64,000 bases of DNA, from contig CAMKTS010000001.1 of the NCBI GenBank assembly GCA_946415755.1, positions 1 through 64,000 of the forward strand. Direction: 5' to 3'. Numbering within the stretch: the first letter of the stretch is position 1; the number at the start of each line of letters is the position of its first letter. This stretch comes from an uncultured Prevotella sp. Its GTDB lineage: Bacteria; Bacteroidota; Bacteroidia; Bacteroidales; Bacteroidaceae. The translations under genes were made by a program, and so were the position numbers. The notes below the pieces were generated by a model. That model was not told where the DNA came from. It searched no databases and saw only the letters and a list, made by a program, of their open reading frames with translations. Below are positions 54,308 to 62,529 of the stretch, one piece after another.

Positions 54308-55719
54308 ATGAAAGCACGCATTGTCAATAGGGTACGAAAGTGGGTAGCAATAATCTTGCCCATTTACGTCTTTACCTTTTTACCTTTAACCCTGTCGGCC
54401 CGTGACTTCACGGTTATCGACTATGGTGCCAAGAACGACACCACCGTACTCAGCACCCATGCCCTGCAGCAGGCTATCGATGCCTGTTCGGCAGCTGGCG
54501 GTGGGCGTGTCGTGGTACCGGCAGGCAGCTATAAGATAGGCACCATCATCCTGAGGAGCAACGTCCACCTTCACCTGGAACACGGTGCCACGCTCTATGG
54601 CTCTACCGACCTCCGCGACTACCAGCGCGTCAAGTCTTCCTACCAGTCGCTGCGTACCCATACCGAGACCGTCCAGTTACTGTATGCCGACTCTGTGGAG
54701 CATGTGGTCATCGATGGCTACGGCACCATCGACGGTCGGGGACGCGTATTTCCCAAGCTGTCGTGGAATGACGAAGGCATCACCCGTCCTCACTTGCTGC
54801 GCTTTATTCAGAGTCGTGACATTGTGATTCGTGACATTACCCTTCGCAACAGCGGCTGCTGGATGCAGCACTATCTCGCCTGCGACCGTCTGCGCATCAC
54901 TGGCATCAAGGTGTTCAACCGCAACAACTACAACAACGATGCCCTTGACCTGGATGGCTGTCACGATGTCATTGTCAGCGACATGCTGGCCGACAGCGAT
55001 GACGATGCCATCACCCTGAAGTCTACCTCGCCACGCCTCTGCGAGGATATCACCATCCGCAACTGTGTGGTATCCTCCCACTGCAATGCCGTGAAACTTG
55101 GTACCGAGACCAATGGTGGTTTCCGCAACATCAACATCTCCGGAATCGTGGTAAAACCCAGTGCCGACCAGCGCGAGAAGTTCTTCGGGCAATGGATAGG
55201 CACGTCGGCTCTCTCTCTCTGGAGATTGTCGATGGCGGTGTGATGGAGAATGTCATTGTCAGCGGACTGACCGTCACCGGTACGGAGTCACCCATCTTCG
55301 TGCGTCTGGCCCATCGTGGCCGTGGCTGGCACTATAGTACGGCCGATGCCACTAAGCCCGACTCTATTGATACTGTAGGAAGCATGCGTGGCATACATAT
55401 TAATAATGTACGCGTGCGAGATGCTGGAGCCTATGGTTGTAGCATCACCGGTCTGCCGGGTCATCCTGTCGAGGATGTCGTTCTCTCCAACATCTCCATC
55501 CACCACCGTGGTGGTATCGCTGCCGAACAGCTGCCCTCTCTCGCCAAAGCTCTTCAGGATGAGAAGACTGCCGAGTATCCGGAGGCGACCATGTGGGGAC
55601 CTCTGCCCGCCAAGGGCTTTTTCGTGCGCCATGCGCGGCAAGTCCGTTTCGACCGGGTGGAGACGGTCACCGCTGCCGCTGATGCCCGTCCGGAGTATGT
55701 AGAGGAAGACGTGGAGTAG
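54308..55719 (+). pseudogene. GH28 polygalacturonase-like enzyme with a (CT)6 frameshift
   Basis: A secreted GH28 enzyme (right-handed beta-helix). The first frame, from the start at 54308, gives a signal peptide (partly encoded by an octad repeat), then the helix with the catalytic NNDALDLDG and DSDDDAITLKS motifs and CNAVKLGTET. It reads on to a stop at 55243. After a run of six CT units at 55209-55220 the correct frame is shifted: removing one CT gives a continuous TSALSLEIVDGGVMENV, as in intact relatives, and the second frame runs to 55719. The gene is therefore off as sequenced, and could be restored by slippage. Last gene of the operon. Confidence 0.8.
55209..55220. repeat. (CT)6 microsatellite at the GH28 frameshift
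   Basis: Six CT dinucleotides lie exactly where the GH28 frame breaks. Five units would restore an uninterrupted protein. Confidence 0.85.
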
Positions 55720-55751
55720 GGTACACTTCTTGAACGATGTGTACGACGGGA

Positions 55752-56561
55752 TTAGTAGATGTGGCGGAACAGTTCGTCAAAACGGTGGAATGAGGCCTCC
55801 GTCAGTGGGGCATCGGCATCTTCTATCCAATAGAGTGGCAGGTCGCGGTACATGGCGGCCACTAAAGAGAACGTACTGGGTGCTCCAATCAGGTAATGGC
55901 AATGGGATAGCAGACAGAGGTCTTCGGCCGGGTTGCCGTCGGGAAACACGACACGGCTGTCTGGAAACCGCTTTTGAAAATAGTCACGATTCAGTTGTGG
56001 GTCGTTGCCACAGATATAGATGCTGACTCTCTTGTCGGGATGCAGGCCAAGAAACCGTTGGATGATGTCGGCATACTGTTCGTCGGAGAAGAAGAAGCGC
56101 CCGTCGTAGAACGTCTTGTAGTCACCGCGACGGATATGTACCCCCAGTCTGATGCCGTCATCCTCCTTCATCGTCAGGCTTACCTGCCGCTCGATGTTTT
56201 CACGGAAGGCAAACAATTGCAGGATTTCCGGCTTGTATTTCAGGAACAGGTCGTACCAGCGGGCATACCATCCTGCCGCCACGATGTGTCTTTTGGTCAT
56301 CATCTGCTGCTCCTCCCTACTGTAGTCAGCCCCCTCCTCGTCGAAGCGCACCGTAGGAATCAGTCCCCACCGTGCCGCGTATTTGGCAAAGAGGTAGGTG
56401 GCGAAGTGGTGATGGGCGGTGTCGCAGATGTGAAACCAGCGATATTTGTAGGCGAAGCGCATCGACATGGTTTGTCGCCCATGTTCCCGCCCCCAGGCAT
56501 ACAGATGGCCGTACTGCAGGATATTGTTGCAGAGCCGTCCCTTGTCGTGAACGTATATCAT
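55752..56561 (-). CDS. Alpha-1,2-fucosyltransferase-like (GT11)
   Basis: A GT11 glycosyltransferase that would transfer fucose from GDP-fucose to a surface glycan. The motif GVHIRRGDY (about residue 138) is the GT11 nucleotide-sugar signature; the opening MIYVHDKGRLCNNILQYGHL and the late SHCHYLIGAPSTFSLVAAM also fit. It is 269 residues, normal for the family. The start overlaps the end of the LpxL-type gene by 4 bp. Confidence 0.85.
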   Translation of the reverse strand: MIYVHDKGRLCNNILQYGHLYAWGREHGRQTMSMRFAYKYRWFHICDTAHHHFATYLFAKYAARWGLIPTVRFDEEGADYSREEQQMMTKRHIVAAGWYARWYDLFLKYKPEILQLFAFRENIERQVSLTMKEDDGIRLGVHIRRGDYKTFYDGRFFFSDEQYADIIQRFLGLHPDKRVSIYICGNDPQLNRDYFQKRFPDSRVVFPDGNPAEDLCLLSHCHYLIGAPSTFSLVAAMYRDLPLYWIEDADAPLTEASFHRFDELFRHIY

Positions 56562-57523
56562 ATCAGTCCCTTTTCGCGCTTCAGTTTCTCCAGGTCATAC
56601 TCCAGACTGACATGCCCTGTGGCAGGATCGTAGCGGATGTTGAACTCCTCGTGTGTACGCTTCCAGCGGTTGTGTGTCCACAGATAATACTGTGGGGCAC
56701 GACGGATGCTCTCTTCCAGCTGACGGAAATAGCTGTCGGTAATCTCGAATTCCTTCATCGCTTTCGGGTCACGGGTAATGAGTTTGAACTCTGCCTCATA
56801 ATAGCCTCGGCGCACACAGCGCACATCCAGGTAGAATACGGCATGCCCCGTTTGGCGTGCCAGCCGTTCCGTACCCGTCAGCACTGGCGTGTCGTGGTTC
56901 AGGAAGTCCAGCCAGTGGTGGATGTTGTTCCAGAAGGGAGTCTGGTCGCTGATGTAGCCAATCACCACCTCGCGCCCTTCCTGCCGGTATTTCACGATGC
57001 GGCGCAGTGTTTCGGCCATGGGGATGCAGACGGCCCCCATGCGCTGGCGCAGTTTCAGGAACAGGCGGTCGAAGATGGCATTCTCCAAAGCGTGGTAGAT
57101 TTGTCCGCATTGTGCCTCTGGACTAACCCACAGCGGCAGTGATGTCACCCACTCCCAGTTGCAGTAGTGGCCCAGGTATACCGCACACGACTGTCCGTCT
57201 GCCACTGTCTGGTCGATGAGTTCCGTACCTCGGAACACCATGCGGCGGCGCAGCTGGCGCTTGCTCATGGTGAGCAGTTTCAGCGTCTCTACCAGATAGT
57301 CGCAGAACCATCCGTAGAATCCCTTCTCAATCTCCCTGCGTTCAGCTTCCGACTTCTCCGGAAATGAGTCGGCCAGGTGTTTTCTCACCATATCGACACG
57401 ATAGTGGAGCAGATGATATACCACGACGTAGATGAGGTCGGAAAACAGGTAGTGTACCCACAGCGGCAGCAGCGACAGCAGGTAAATGATACCGTAAACA
57501 AGGTAAAACAACAGATTCTTCAT
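56558..57523 (-). CDS. Lipid A-type acyltransferase (LpxL/HtrB family)
   Basis: Inner-membrane acyltransferase that adds a secondary acyl chain to lipid A or a related lipid. A hydrophobic N-terminal anchor (LLFYLVYGIIYLLSLLPLWV) precedes the HX4E catalytic box in YLGHYCNWEW (about residue 118). The block IGYISDQTPFWNNIHHW is also family-typical. Length 321 residues. It is driven by a full-consensus promoter divergent from licD. Confidence 0.88.
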   Translation of the reverse strand: MKNLLFYLVYGIIYLLSLLPLWVHYLFSDLIYVVVYHLLHYRVDMVRKHLADSFPEKSEAERREIEKGFYGWFCDYLVETLKLLTMSKRQLRRRMVFRGTELIDQTVADGQSCAVYLGHYCNWEWVTSLPLWVSPEAQCGQIYHALENAIFDRLFLKLRQRMGAVCIPMAETLRRIVKYRQEGREVVIGYISDQTPFWNNIHHWLDFLNHDTPVLTGTERLARQTGHAVFYLDVRCVRRGYYEAEFKLITRDPKAMKEFEITDSYFRQLEESIRRAPQYYLWTHNRWKRTHEEFNIRYDPATGHVSLEYDLEKLKREKGLI

Positions 57524-57548
57524 TCCGTTTATCGACTGTTAATGGGTA

Positions 57549-57580
57549 CAAAAGTAGTCATTTATCGCCGATTCTGCAAA
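57549..57580 (-). promoter_or_regulatory. Promoter of the acyltransferase/fucosyltransferase pair
   Basis: On the minus strand TTTG (57577-57580) is followed after 20 nt by TACTTTTG (57549-57556). The start codon is about 26 nt downstream. Confidence 0.78.
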
Positions 57581-57596
57581 TTTCAGCCGCGAATAT

Positions 57597-57627
57597 TTTG
57601 AAATATCAATGATTTACACTACCTTTG
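57597..57627 (+). promoter_or_regulatory. Promoter of the licD-type gene
   Basis: TTTG (57597-57600), 19 nt and TACCTTTG (57620-57627) give a full-consensus promoter. Because it lies inside any reading that starts at 57609, the next ATG (57645) is the likely start. Confidence 0.8.
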
Positions 57628-57644
57628 GCAGCAAAAAGACAAGA

Positions 57645-58487
57645 ATGGCATCATACGACATCCAGAAACTACACGGCAAAATCCTGAAAATACTGTTGGC
57701 CGTAGACCAGGTATGCCGCGAACAGGGGCTGCGCTACTACATCTGGGCGGGCACCATGCTGGGGGCTGTCCGCCACAAGGGTTTCATCCCTTGGGACGAT
57801 GACATGGACATCTGCATGCCCCGTCCCGACTACGACCGCTTCATGGCTCATGCCAAGGAATGGCTGCCCCAACCCTACGAGGCTATCTGTGCTGAGAACA
57901 GTGAGGCGTTTCCTGGAGCCTTCGGAAAGGTGGTTGATGCCGGTACCACGCTGATAGAACGGGAGCATAGCGATTACATCGGCGGTATCTATATCGACGT
58001 GTTTCCCATCGACGGCGTACCGGCAGGCCGTCTGGCACAGCAAATCGCCGTACAACGATACCAGCTGCTCGACAAGCTCATCTACTTCCTGAACCGCAAC
58101 CCTTACAAGCACGGAAAAGGTCCGGAGGCATGGCCCGTGCTGCTGTTGCAGAAAATGTTCAGCAAGCGGTGGGCACAGCAGCGCATCCGCCAGCTGAGGC
58201 TTCGCTACGACTACGAACGGTCGGCACAGGTGCTGGACTATGATGACGGACTGCACGGCATCCTTGACAAGCGTGTGCTGGGCACACCGACACCGATTGT
58301 CTTTGAAGGTCATCAGGTGATGGGTGTGGAACGATGGGACGAGTACCTGGGCAGGAAGTATGGCGACTACATGACGGTGCCGCCCCATGACAGTCAGCGA
58401 CAGCACAACTTCTTCTATTTAGACTATCAGCTGCCCTATCGTGAATACCACGACCAGCGCAAGTTTACCCGTCATCGCAAGCCATGA
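57645..58487 (+). CDS. LicD family phosphotransferase
   Basis: LicD proteins transfer phosphocholine or other CDP-activated phospho-groups to surface glycans or lipids. The hallmark metal site GFIPWDDDMDICMPRPDY (about residues 46-63) is preceded by YYIWAGTMLGAVRHKG; IYIDVFPIDGVPAG follows. The ATG at 57645 (MASYDIQKLHGKIL) is chosen because the earlier ATG at 57609 overlaps the promoter. 280 residues. The stop overlaps the start of the GT2 gene by 4 bp. Confidence 0.88.
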   Translation: MASYDIQKLHGKILKILLAVDQVCREQGLRYYIWAGTMLGAVRHKGFIPWDDDMDICMPRPDYDRFMAHAKEWLPQPYEAICAENSEAFPGAFGKVVDAGTTLIEREHSDYIGGIYIDVFPIDGVPAGRLAQQIAVQRYQLLDKLIYFLNRNPYKHGKGPEAWPVLLLQKMFSKRWAQQRIRQLRLRYDYERSAQVLDYDDGLHGILDKRVLGTPTPIVFEGHQVMGVERWDEYLGRKYGDYMTVPPHDSQRQHNFFYLDYQLPYREYHDQRKFTRHRKP

Positions 58488-59197
58488 GTATGCAGCCTGT
58501 CGTTACCGTTGTCACCGTGTGCCGCAACAACTTGGCGGCCTTGCAGACTACCATGAAGAGCGTGGCAGCCCAGCACTATCCGTGTATGGAGTATATCGTG
58601 GTAGACGGAGCCTCGGACGATGGCACCGCCGACTTTCTGCGCCAGTATACCGGCAGACTCTCCCAATGGGTGTCGGAGCCTGACCAGGGCATCTACGATG
58701 CCATGAACAAGGGTGTTGCGATGGCCAGTGGCGAATGGGTGGTTTTTATGAATGCCGGTGACACCTTTGCCGCTGCCGATGTGCTTTGCCGTGTCTTCGA
58801 GCAGCCCCGTGATGCCGATGTCATCTATGGCGATGTGGTGAAAGACGGGCGCGTCAAGCAGGCCGAGCCTCCGCATAATGCCCACCGCATGTACTTCTGT
58901 CATCAGAGTGCATTGGTGCGCACAGCCTGTCTGCGGCAGCATCCCTTCGATATTCGGCACCGTTTTTCTGCCGATTTCAAACTGATGAAGCAACTCTGGC
59001 TGGCGGGCTGCCGTTTCCTGCAACTGCCTTTCCCTATAGCCTGTTTCGATACGGGTGGTGTCTCCAACACCCAGCGTTCTCGCGGGCTGTGGGACAATAT
59101 TCAGGTGATTCGTGAGACCGACACGATACAAGAACAGCTCCGGCTGTTGCCGAAGCTGTGGTTTGTCTATCTGATGTGCCGCTTGCGGGGCAAATGA
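58484..59197 (+). CDS. Family 2 glycosyltransferase
   Basis: A GT-A fold family 2 enzyme, 237 residues. The start PVVTVVTVCRNNLAALQTTM, the YIVVDGASDDGTADFL block and SEPDQGIYDAMNKGV are the usual nucleotide-sugar binding and metal-site motifs. It has no membrane anchor. Coupled to licD by a 4-bp overlap, it probably extends the same glycan that LicD decorates. It converges on the nucleotidyltransferase gene with a 5-bp gap. Confidence 0.85.
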   Translation: MSMQPVVTVVTVCRNNLAALQTTMKSVAAQHYPCMEYIVVDGASDDGTADFLRQYTGRLSQWVSEPDQGIYDAMNKGVAMASGEWVVFMNAGDTFAAADVLCRVFEQPRDADVIYGDVVKDGRVKQAEPPHNAHRMYFCHQSALVRTACLRQHPFDIRHRFSADFKLMKQLWLAGCRFLQLPFPIACFDTGGVSNTQRSRGLWDNIQVIRETDTIQEQLRLLPKLWFVYLMCRLRGK

Positions 59198-59202
59198 TGC
59201 TC

Positions 59203-59931
59203 TTAATACAGGTCTGCGGGTATCAGTTCCTTGGCACGGTAGAAGTCTTCCGGTGTGTCCAGCTCGATGGAGAACAGGTCGGTGGTGTCGACCACGCGGA
59301 ACAGCTGTCCTTGCGGTATCAGCCGTTCAAAGGCCCGTTCGTAGAAGATGTCAATCAGTCCCTCCTGCTCAATCATCTGTTCCAGTTCTTTAAACAGGGC
59401 TGTTGAGTACGCAGCGTCTATCTTCTCGATGCCTACCGACTCGCCTATGGCATCGCTGATGCTGCAAGTCTTGCTCAGCTCCACCACCTGTCCGGCCTCG
59501 TTGACGATGACCTTGATTTCCTCTTCGCCCAGCTCGTGGCGGTTCAGTGCCAGTGCGGTACCCTCTTCGCTGGCCATTCTTACGGCGATAGCCGGGTCGA
59601 ACAGGATATCGCTATCCATCAGCAGGAAGTCGTGGCCGTCGGTATAGGGGCGCGTCATCCACAGCGAGAAGATGTTATTGTTGTTCGCGTAGTCCGTATT
59701 ATCGATGAAGTGGATGGTCAGTTGAGGATAGTGCTGCGTCAGGAAATCGCGCAACATCTCACCCCGATAGCCCGTCACCACCACCAGTTCGCTGATGCCC
59801 GCCTGCAGCATGGCATCCATGGTGCGCTGCAGCAGTGTGCGGCTGCCTACCTCCAGCAGGCACTTCGGCTTCGTATCGGTCAGCGGTCGCAGGCGTTTCG
59901 CCATTCCCGCGGCAAGAATCACTCCAATCAT
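59203..59931 (-). CDS. LicC-like sugar/phospho-alcohol nucleotidyltransferase
   Basis: A nucleotidyltransferase (242 residues) of the LicC type. The pattern VILAAGMAKRLRPLTDTKPKCLLEV is the NTP-binding loop, and VDTTDLFSIELDTPEDFYRA is a late metal/substrate block. LicC activates phosphocholine with CTP; related enzymes activate aminoethylphosphonate or sugar phosphates. It is 12 bp downstream of a PLP-dependent enzyme, and in Treponema a related LicC domain is fused to such an enzyme (PntC), so the two may work in sequence (inference). Confidence 0.8.
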   Translation of the reverse strand: MIGVILAAGMAKRLRPLTDTKPKCLLEVGSRTLLQRTMDAMLQAGISELVVVTGYRGEMLRDFLTQHYPQLTIHFIDNTDYANNNNIFSLWMTRPYTDGHDFLLMDSDILFDPAIAVRMASEEGTALALNRHELGEEEIKVIVNEAGQVVELSKTCSISDAIGESVGIEKIDAAYSTALFKELEQMIEQEGLIDIFYERAFERLIPQGQLFRVVDTTDLFSIELDTPEDFYRAKELIPADLY

Positions 59932-59943
59932 ATCGGTAGCAGC

Positions 59944-61020
59944 TTATTCATCTTTCCCTATTACCTTTAGAATAGTATCCACCACCTTTTGTGTCTGTTC
60001 CTTTCGACCCAGCGTGATGCGCAGGCACGACTCCAGTCCCTTGTCGGTCATGAACTTGATCTTATAGTGCTCTTCGGCCAGGGCTTGCTGCAGTTTCTCC
60101 TTGATTTCTATCGGGTACTTGATGAGGATGAAGTTAGCCACCGACTTATATACCTTGAAGCCGGGCAGCCCGTCGAGCGCCTGCTTGTACAGCTGACGTC
60201 CCCAATCCATGTCATCGGCCACGCGGCGGTAGTGCTCGTCGCTGTCAAGGGCAGCCAGTGCCACGGCCTCTGAGAAGCGGTTGTAACCCAGGTACTTGTT
60301 GATATAGCTCATAAACTGGTCGTGGCCCTTGCCGATGAATCCGAATCCGCAGCGCAGACCGGGCAGTCCGTAGAACTTCGAGAGCGTGCGCGAGATAATC
60401 AGGTTGGCATACTTGTGTACCAGCGGAGCGATATAGTCCACGTCCGAGCAGATAAAGCTGGCGTAGGCCTCGTCAATGAGTACCATCGTGTCGGTAGGAA
60501 TCTGCTCCATGATGCGGCCAATCTCCTCCGAGGTGAGGCTGTTGCCCGTGGGATTGTTGGGCGAGGCCAGCAGCAGCATGCGGGGGTGTATGCGGTTGGT
60601 ATATGCTATCACTTCGTCAACATCATAGGCAAACGTGTCGGCCTTTTCGTGCAGGGGGTACATCTGGAACGTGCCTCCGCATTCGCTGGCCACGCGGTTG
60701 TAGTACCACCAGGAGAACTCCGGAATCAGGATGGTCTTGTTCTCCCCGTTCATCAGGAAGTAGTGTATGGCATTCTTCAGGATGTCCTCTCCGCCGTATG
60801 CCAGCAGCACCTGCTCTTCGGGCACGCCGTATATCTCGCTGAGTCGTACGGAGATAACGCTTTTCTTGCCCTGGTCGTAGATGCGGGTATAGAAGCACAA
60901 GTCCTTGGGATTGAAATTCCTGATGGCATCCACCACCTTCTGGCTGGGTTCGAAATTAAACTCGTTCCTATCTAGAAAATTAAACTCGTTCCTATCTAGA
61001 AAATTAAACTCGTTTTGCAT
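59944..61020 (-). CDS. HisC/CobD-like PLP-dependent aminotransferase with N-terminal repeats
   Basis: A fold-type I PLP enzyme, 358 residues, closest in form to HisC and CobD. The blocks LLLASPNNPTGNSLTSEE, VLIDEAYASF and the Schiff-base lysine in ISRTLSKFYGLPGLRCGF are clear. HisC acts on histidinol phosphate and CobD on threonine phosphate; relatives act on serine phosphate or phosphonates. No his genes are nearby, so a role with the LicC-like neighbour is more likely (inference). The first 23 residues are three near copies of NEFNFLDR, encoded by 24-bp repeats, and are absent from ordinary relatives. Confidence 0.78.
   Translation of the reverse strand: MQNEFNFLDRNEFNFLDRNEFNFEPSQKVVDAIRNFNPKDLCFYTRIYDQGKKSVISVRLSEIYGVPEEQVLLAYGGEDILKNAIHYFLMNGENKTILIPEFSWWYYNRVASECGGTFQMYPLHEKADTFAYDVDEVIAYTNRIHPRMLLLASPNNPTGNSLTSEEIGRIMEQIPTDTMVLIDEAYASFICSDVDYIAPLVHKYANLIISRTLSKFYGLPGLRCGFGFIGKGHDQFMSYINKYLGYNRFSEAVALAALDSDEHYRRVADDMDWGRQLYKQALDGLPGFKVYKSVANFILIKYPIEIKEKLQQALAEEHYKIKFMTDKGLESCLRITLGRKEQTQKVVDTILKVIGKDE
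60951..61020. repeat. 24-bp in-frame repeats at the start of the PLP enzyme gene
   Basis: Three units (60951-60974, 60975-60998 and a partial at 60999-61020) encode repeated NEFNFLDR. Gain or loss of a unit would keep the frame and change only the N-terminus. Confidence 0.9.
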
Positions 61021-61051
61021 ATTTATCTATAGAATATTCTTAAAATCGCGT

Positions 61052-61060
61052 GCAAAGGTA
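61052..61060 (-). promoter_or_regulatory. Promoter -7 box of the PLP enzyme gene
   Basis: The complement is TACCTTTGC, 31 nt before the start codon. The -33 position has TTTC rather than TTTG and falls at the edge of the heptad repeat region. Confidence 0.55.
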
Positions 61061-61075
61061 CTTATTTTAAATGAG

Positions 61076-61220
61076 AAATGAAGAATTGGGAATGAGAAAT
61101 TCCATGCTGTCGGGCATTTTTTCTTAATTCTTAACTCTTAATTCTCAATTTTTAATCTTTCATTTTTAATTTTTAATTCTTAATTCTTAATTCTTAATTC
61201 TTAATTCTTAATTCTTAATT
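61076..61220. repeat. Heptad repeat tract between the PLP enzyme and GT2 genes
   Basis: About 20 units of the TTAATTC / TTTAATT type cover most of the gap. On the minus strand the array supplies the last codons and the stop of the GT2 gene (GIKN, stop). Confidence 0.9.
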
Positions 61221-61981
61221 CCCCTATACCTTTCTTCTATCAGTTTCGATATCAGGGCATACTGGTACACGGCAGCCATCCCGGCACGTATCATGCCGCG
61301 CACCCCCATGCGGAAGGCTCCCTCCAGCACGTAGCACTGCAGGAACCGCCACACGGGCCGCCACAGCAGTGCCCACAGCCCGTAGCCTTTCTGCCGTTTC
61401 TTTTCCAGTTCACTGTCCGTATAGTGGTTCAGCTTGGTCAGCGTCTCCTGGATGGTCTCGTCCATCAGGTGTACCATCTTTACCTTGCTGCTGCCCTTCA
61501 GCTTCTCCACGCGCCCCTGCACCTTTGGCAGCGTATGCACGTAGGGTGGCCATTCCGTACCCTCGCGGATGAAGAATCGCAGCTGGTAGTCGTAGGAGAA
61601 GTCGCGCAGGGGCATGCCCATAAACATGTTTTGCCGGGGAATGTACAGCCCCTCCGGACAGTCGGGCTTGCCGATTTCGCGGTAGAGGGCTTCGCGCAGT
61701 CCCGGGGTAATCAGCTCGTCGGCATCCACCACCAGCACCCACTTGCTCTTGGCCGACTGGATGGCAAATGTCCGTGCAGGCTCTGCGATGTTATAGTTAC
61801 CCTTGGGGAAGGTCACGATACGGCATCCGTAGCTGGCGGCGATGTCGCGTGTGTTGTCGGTGCTCTCCATGTCGCACACCACCACCTCGTCGAATTCCTT
61901 TACCGACTCCAGCACCTTGGCCAGATGCTGGCTGGCATTATAGGTGTTGATCACCACAGAAATCTTTTTTTCAGTATCCAT
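61208..61981 (-). CDS. LPS-type family 2 glycosyltransferase (WaaE-like)
   Basis: A family 2 enzyme of the WaaE/KdtX-like group that adds a hexose to lipopolysaccharide core or O-antigen. The start ISVVINTYNASQHLAKVLESV, VVVCDMESTDNTRDIA, VDADELITPGLREA and a basic, aromatic C-terminal helix (WALLWRPVWRFLQCYVLEGAF) are typical. The ATG at 61981 is only 4 nt past the TTTG of the promoter box, so the transcript is probably leaderless or nearly so. Its promoter is duplicated in the 87-bp repeat. Confidence 0.85.
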   Translation of the reverse strand: MDTEKKISVVINTYNASQHLAKVLESVKEFDEVVVCDMESTDNTRDIAASYGCRIVTFPKGNYNIAEPARTFAIQSAKSKWVLVVDADELITPGLREALYREIGKPDCPEGLYIPRQNMFMGMPLRDFSYDYQLRFFIREGTEWPPYVHTLPKVQGRVEKLKGSSKVKMVHLMDETIQETLTKLNHYTDSELEKKRQKGYGLWALLWRPVWRFLQCYVLEGAFRMGVRGMIRAGMAAVYQYALISKLIEERYRGIKN

Positions 61982-61985
61982 GCTG

Positions 61986-62178
61986 CAAAGGTACGATTAA
62001 GCGAGGACAATACAAAACAAAATGTCATTTTTTTGTTTTTATTGTCGAGCGTGAGTACCTAAGAGTATAGCTCAAAGGTACGATTAAGCGAGGACAATAC
62101 AAAACAAAATGTCATTTTTTTGTTTTTATTGTCGAGCGTGAGTACCTAAGAGTATAGCTCAAAGGTACGATTAAGCGA
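61986..62178. repeat. 87-bp tandem duplication carrying a promoter
   Basis: Copies at 61986-62072 and 62073-62159 appear identical, with a partial third copy to 62178. Each unit carries a minus-strand -7 box (complement TACCTTTG); the first two also have TTTG 19 nt upstream (61986-61993 with 62013-62016 in copy one). Confidence 0.92.
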
Positions 62179-62179
62179 T

Positions 62180-62430
62180 TTACTTTATCATTTGCTCCAG
62201 TTTCACAGGATTCATGCGCATGTCCCAAATGGCATCTATGTAGACGGTATCAATATCGAAGGCATAATAATGAATCAGTTGGAAAGACTTCATAATGGTT
62301 GCGCCACGATAATCCTTTTCCCTATGCTCAAGGGCAGACCTCACTGCATCAGAAGAGCCAATAGAGGCGAATGTGTCAGGAAAGAACAGAGCGCCTCTGT
62401 CTGAACTTTCCACTTGACTTTTTATGCCAT
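62180..62430 (-). pseudogene. Broken RelE/ParE-type toxin gene
   Basis: The C-terminal part (KSFQLIHYYAFDIDTVYIDAIWDMRMNPVKL) matches RelE/ParE toxins. Upstream, in another frame from the ATG at 62430, MA-stop-KVKWKVQTEALCSFLTHS resembles a ParE N-terminus with a TAA at codon 3. About 30 central residues are missing and the two parts are out of frame, so the gene is dead. No antitoxin gene is seen next to it. Confidence 0.6.
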
Positions 62431-62529
62431 TATATGTGCTTTGTCGGTTGCGCCATTCAAATAGCTCTGTTTTGCCATGCTTTTGGGCTATGTTCTAGGG
62501 CCGTCCAAGGCTATAAAAACAGCTACCCT

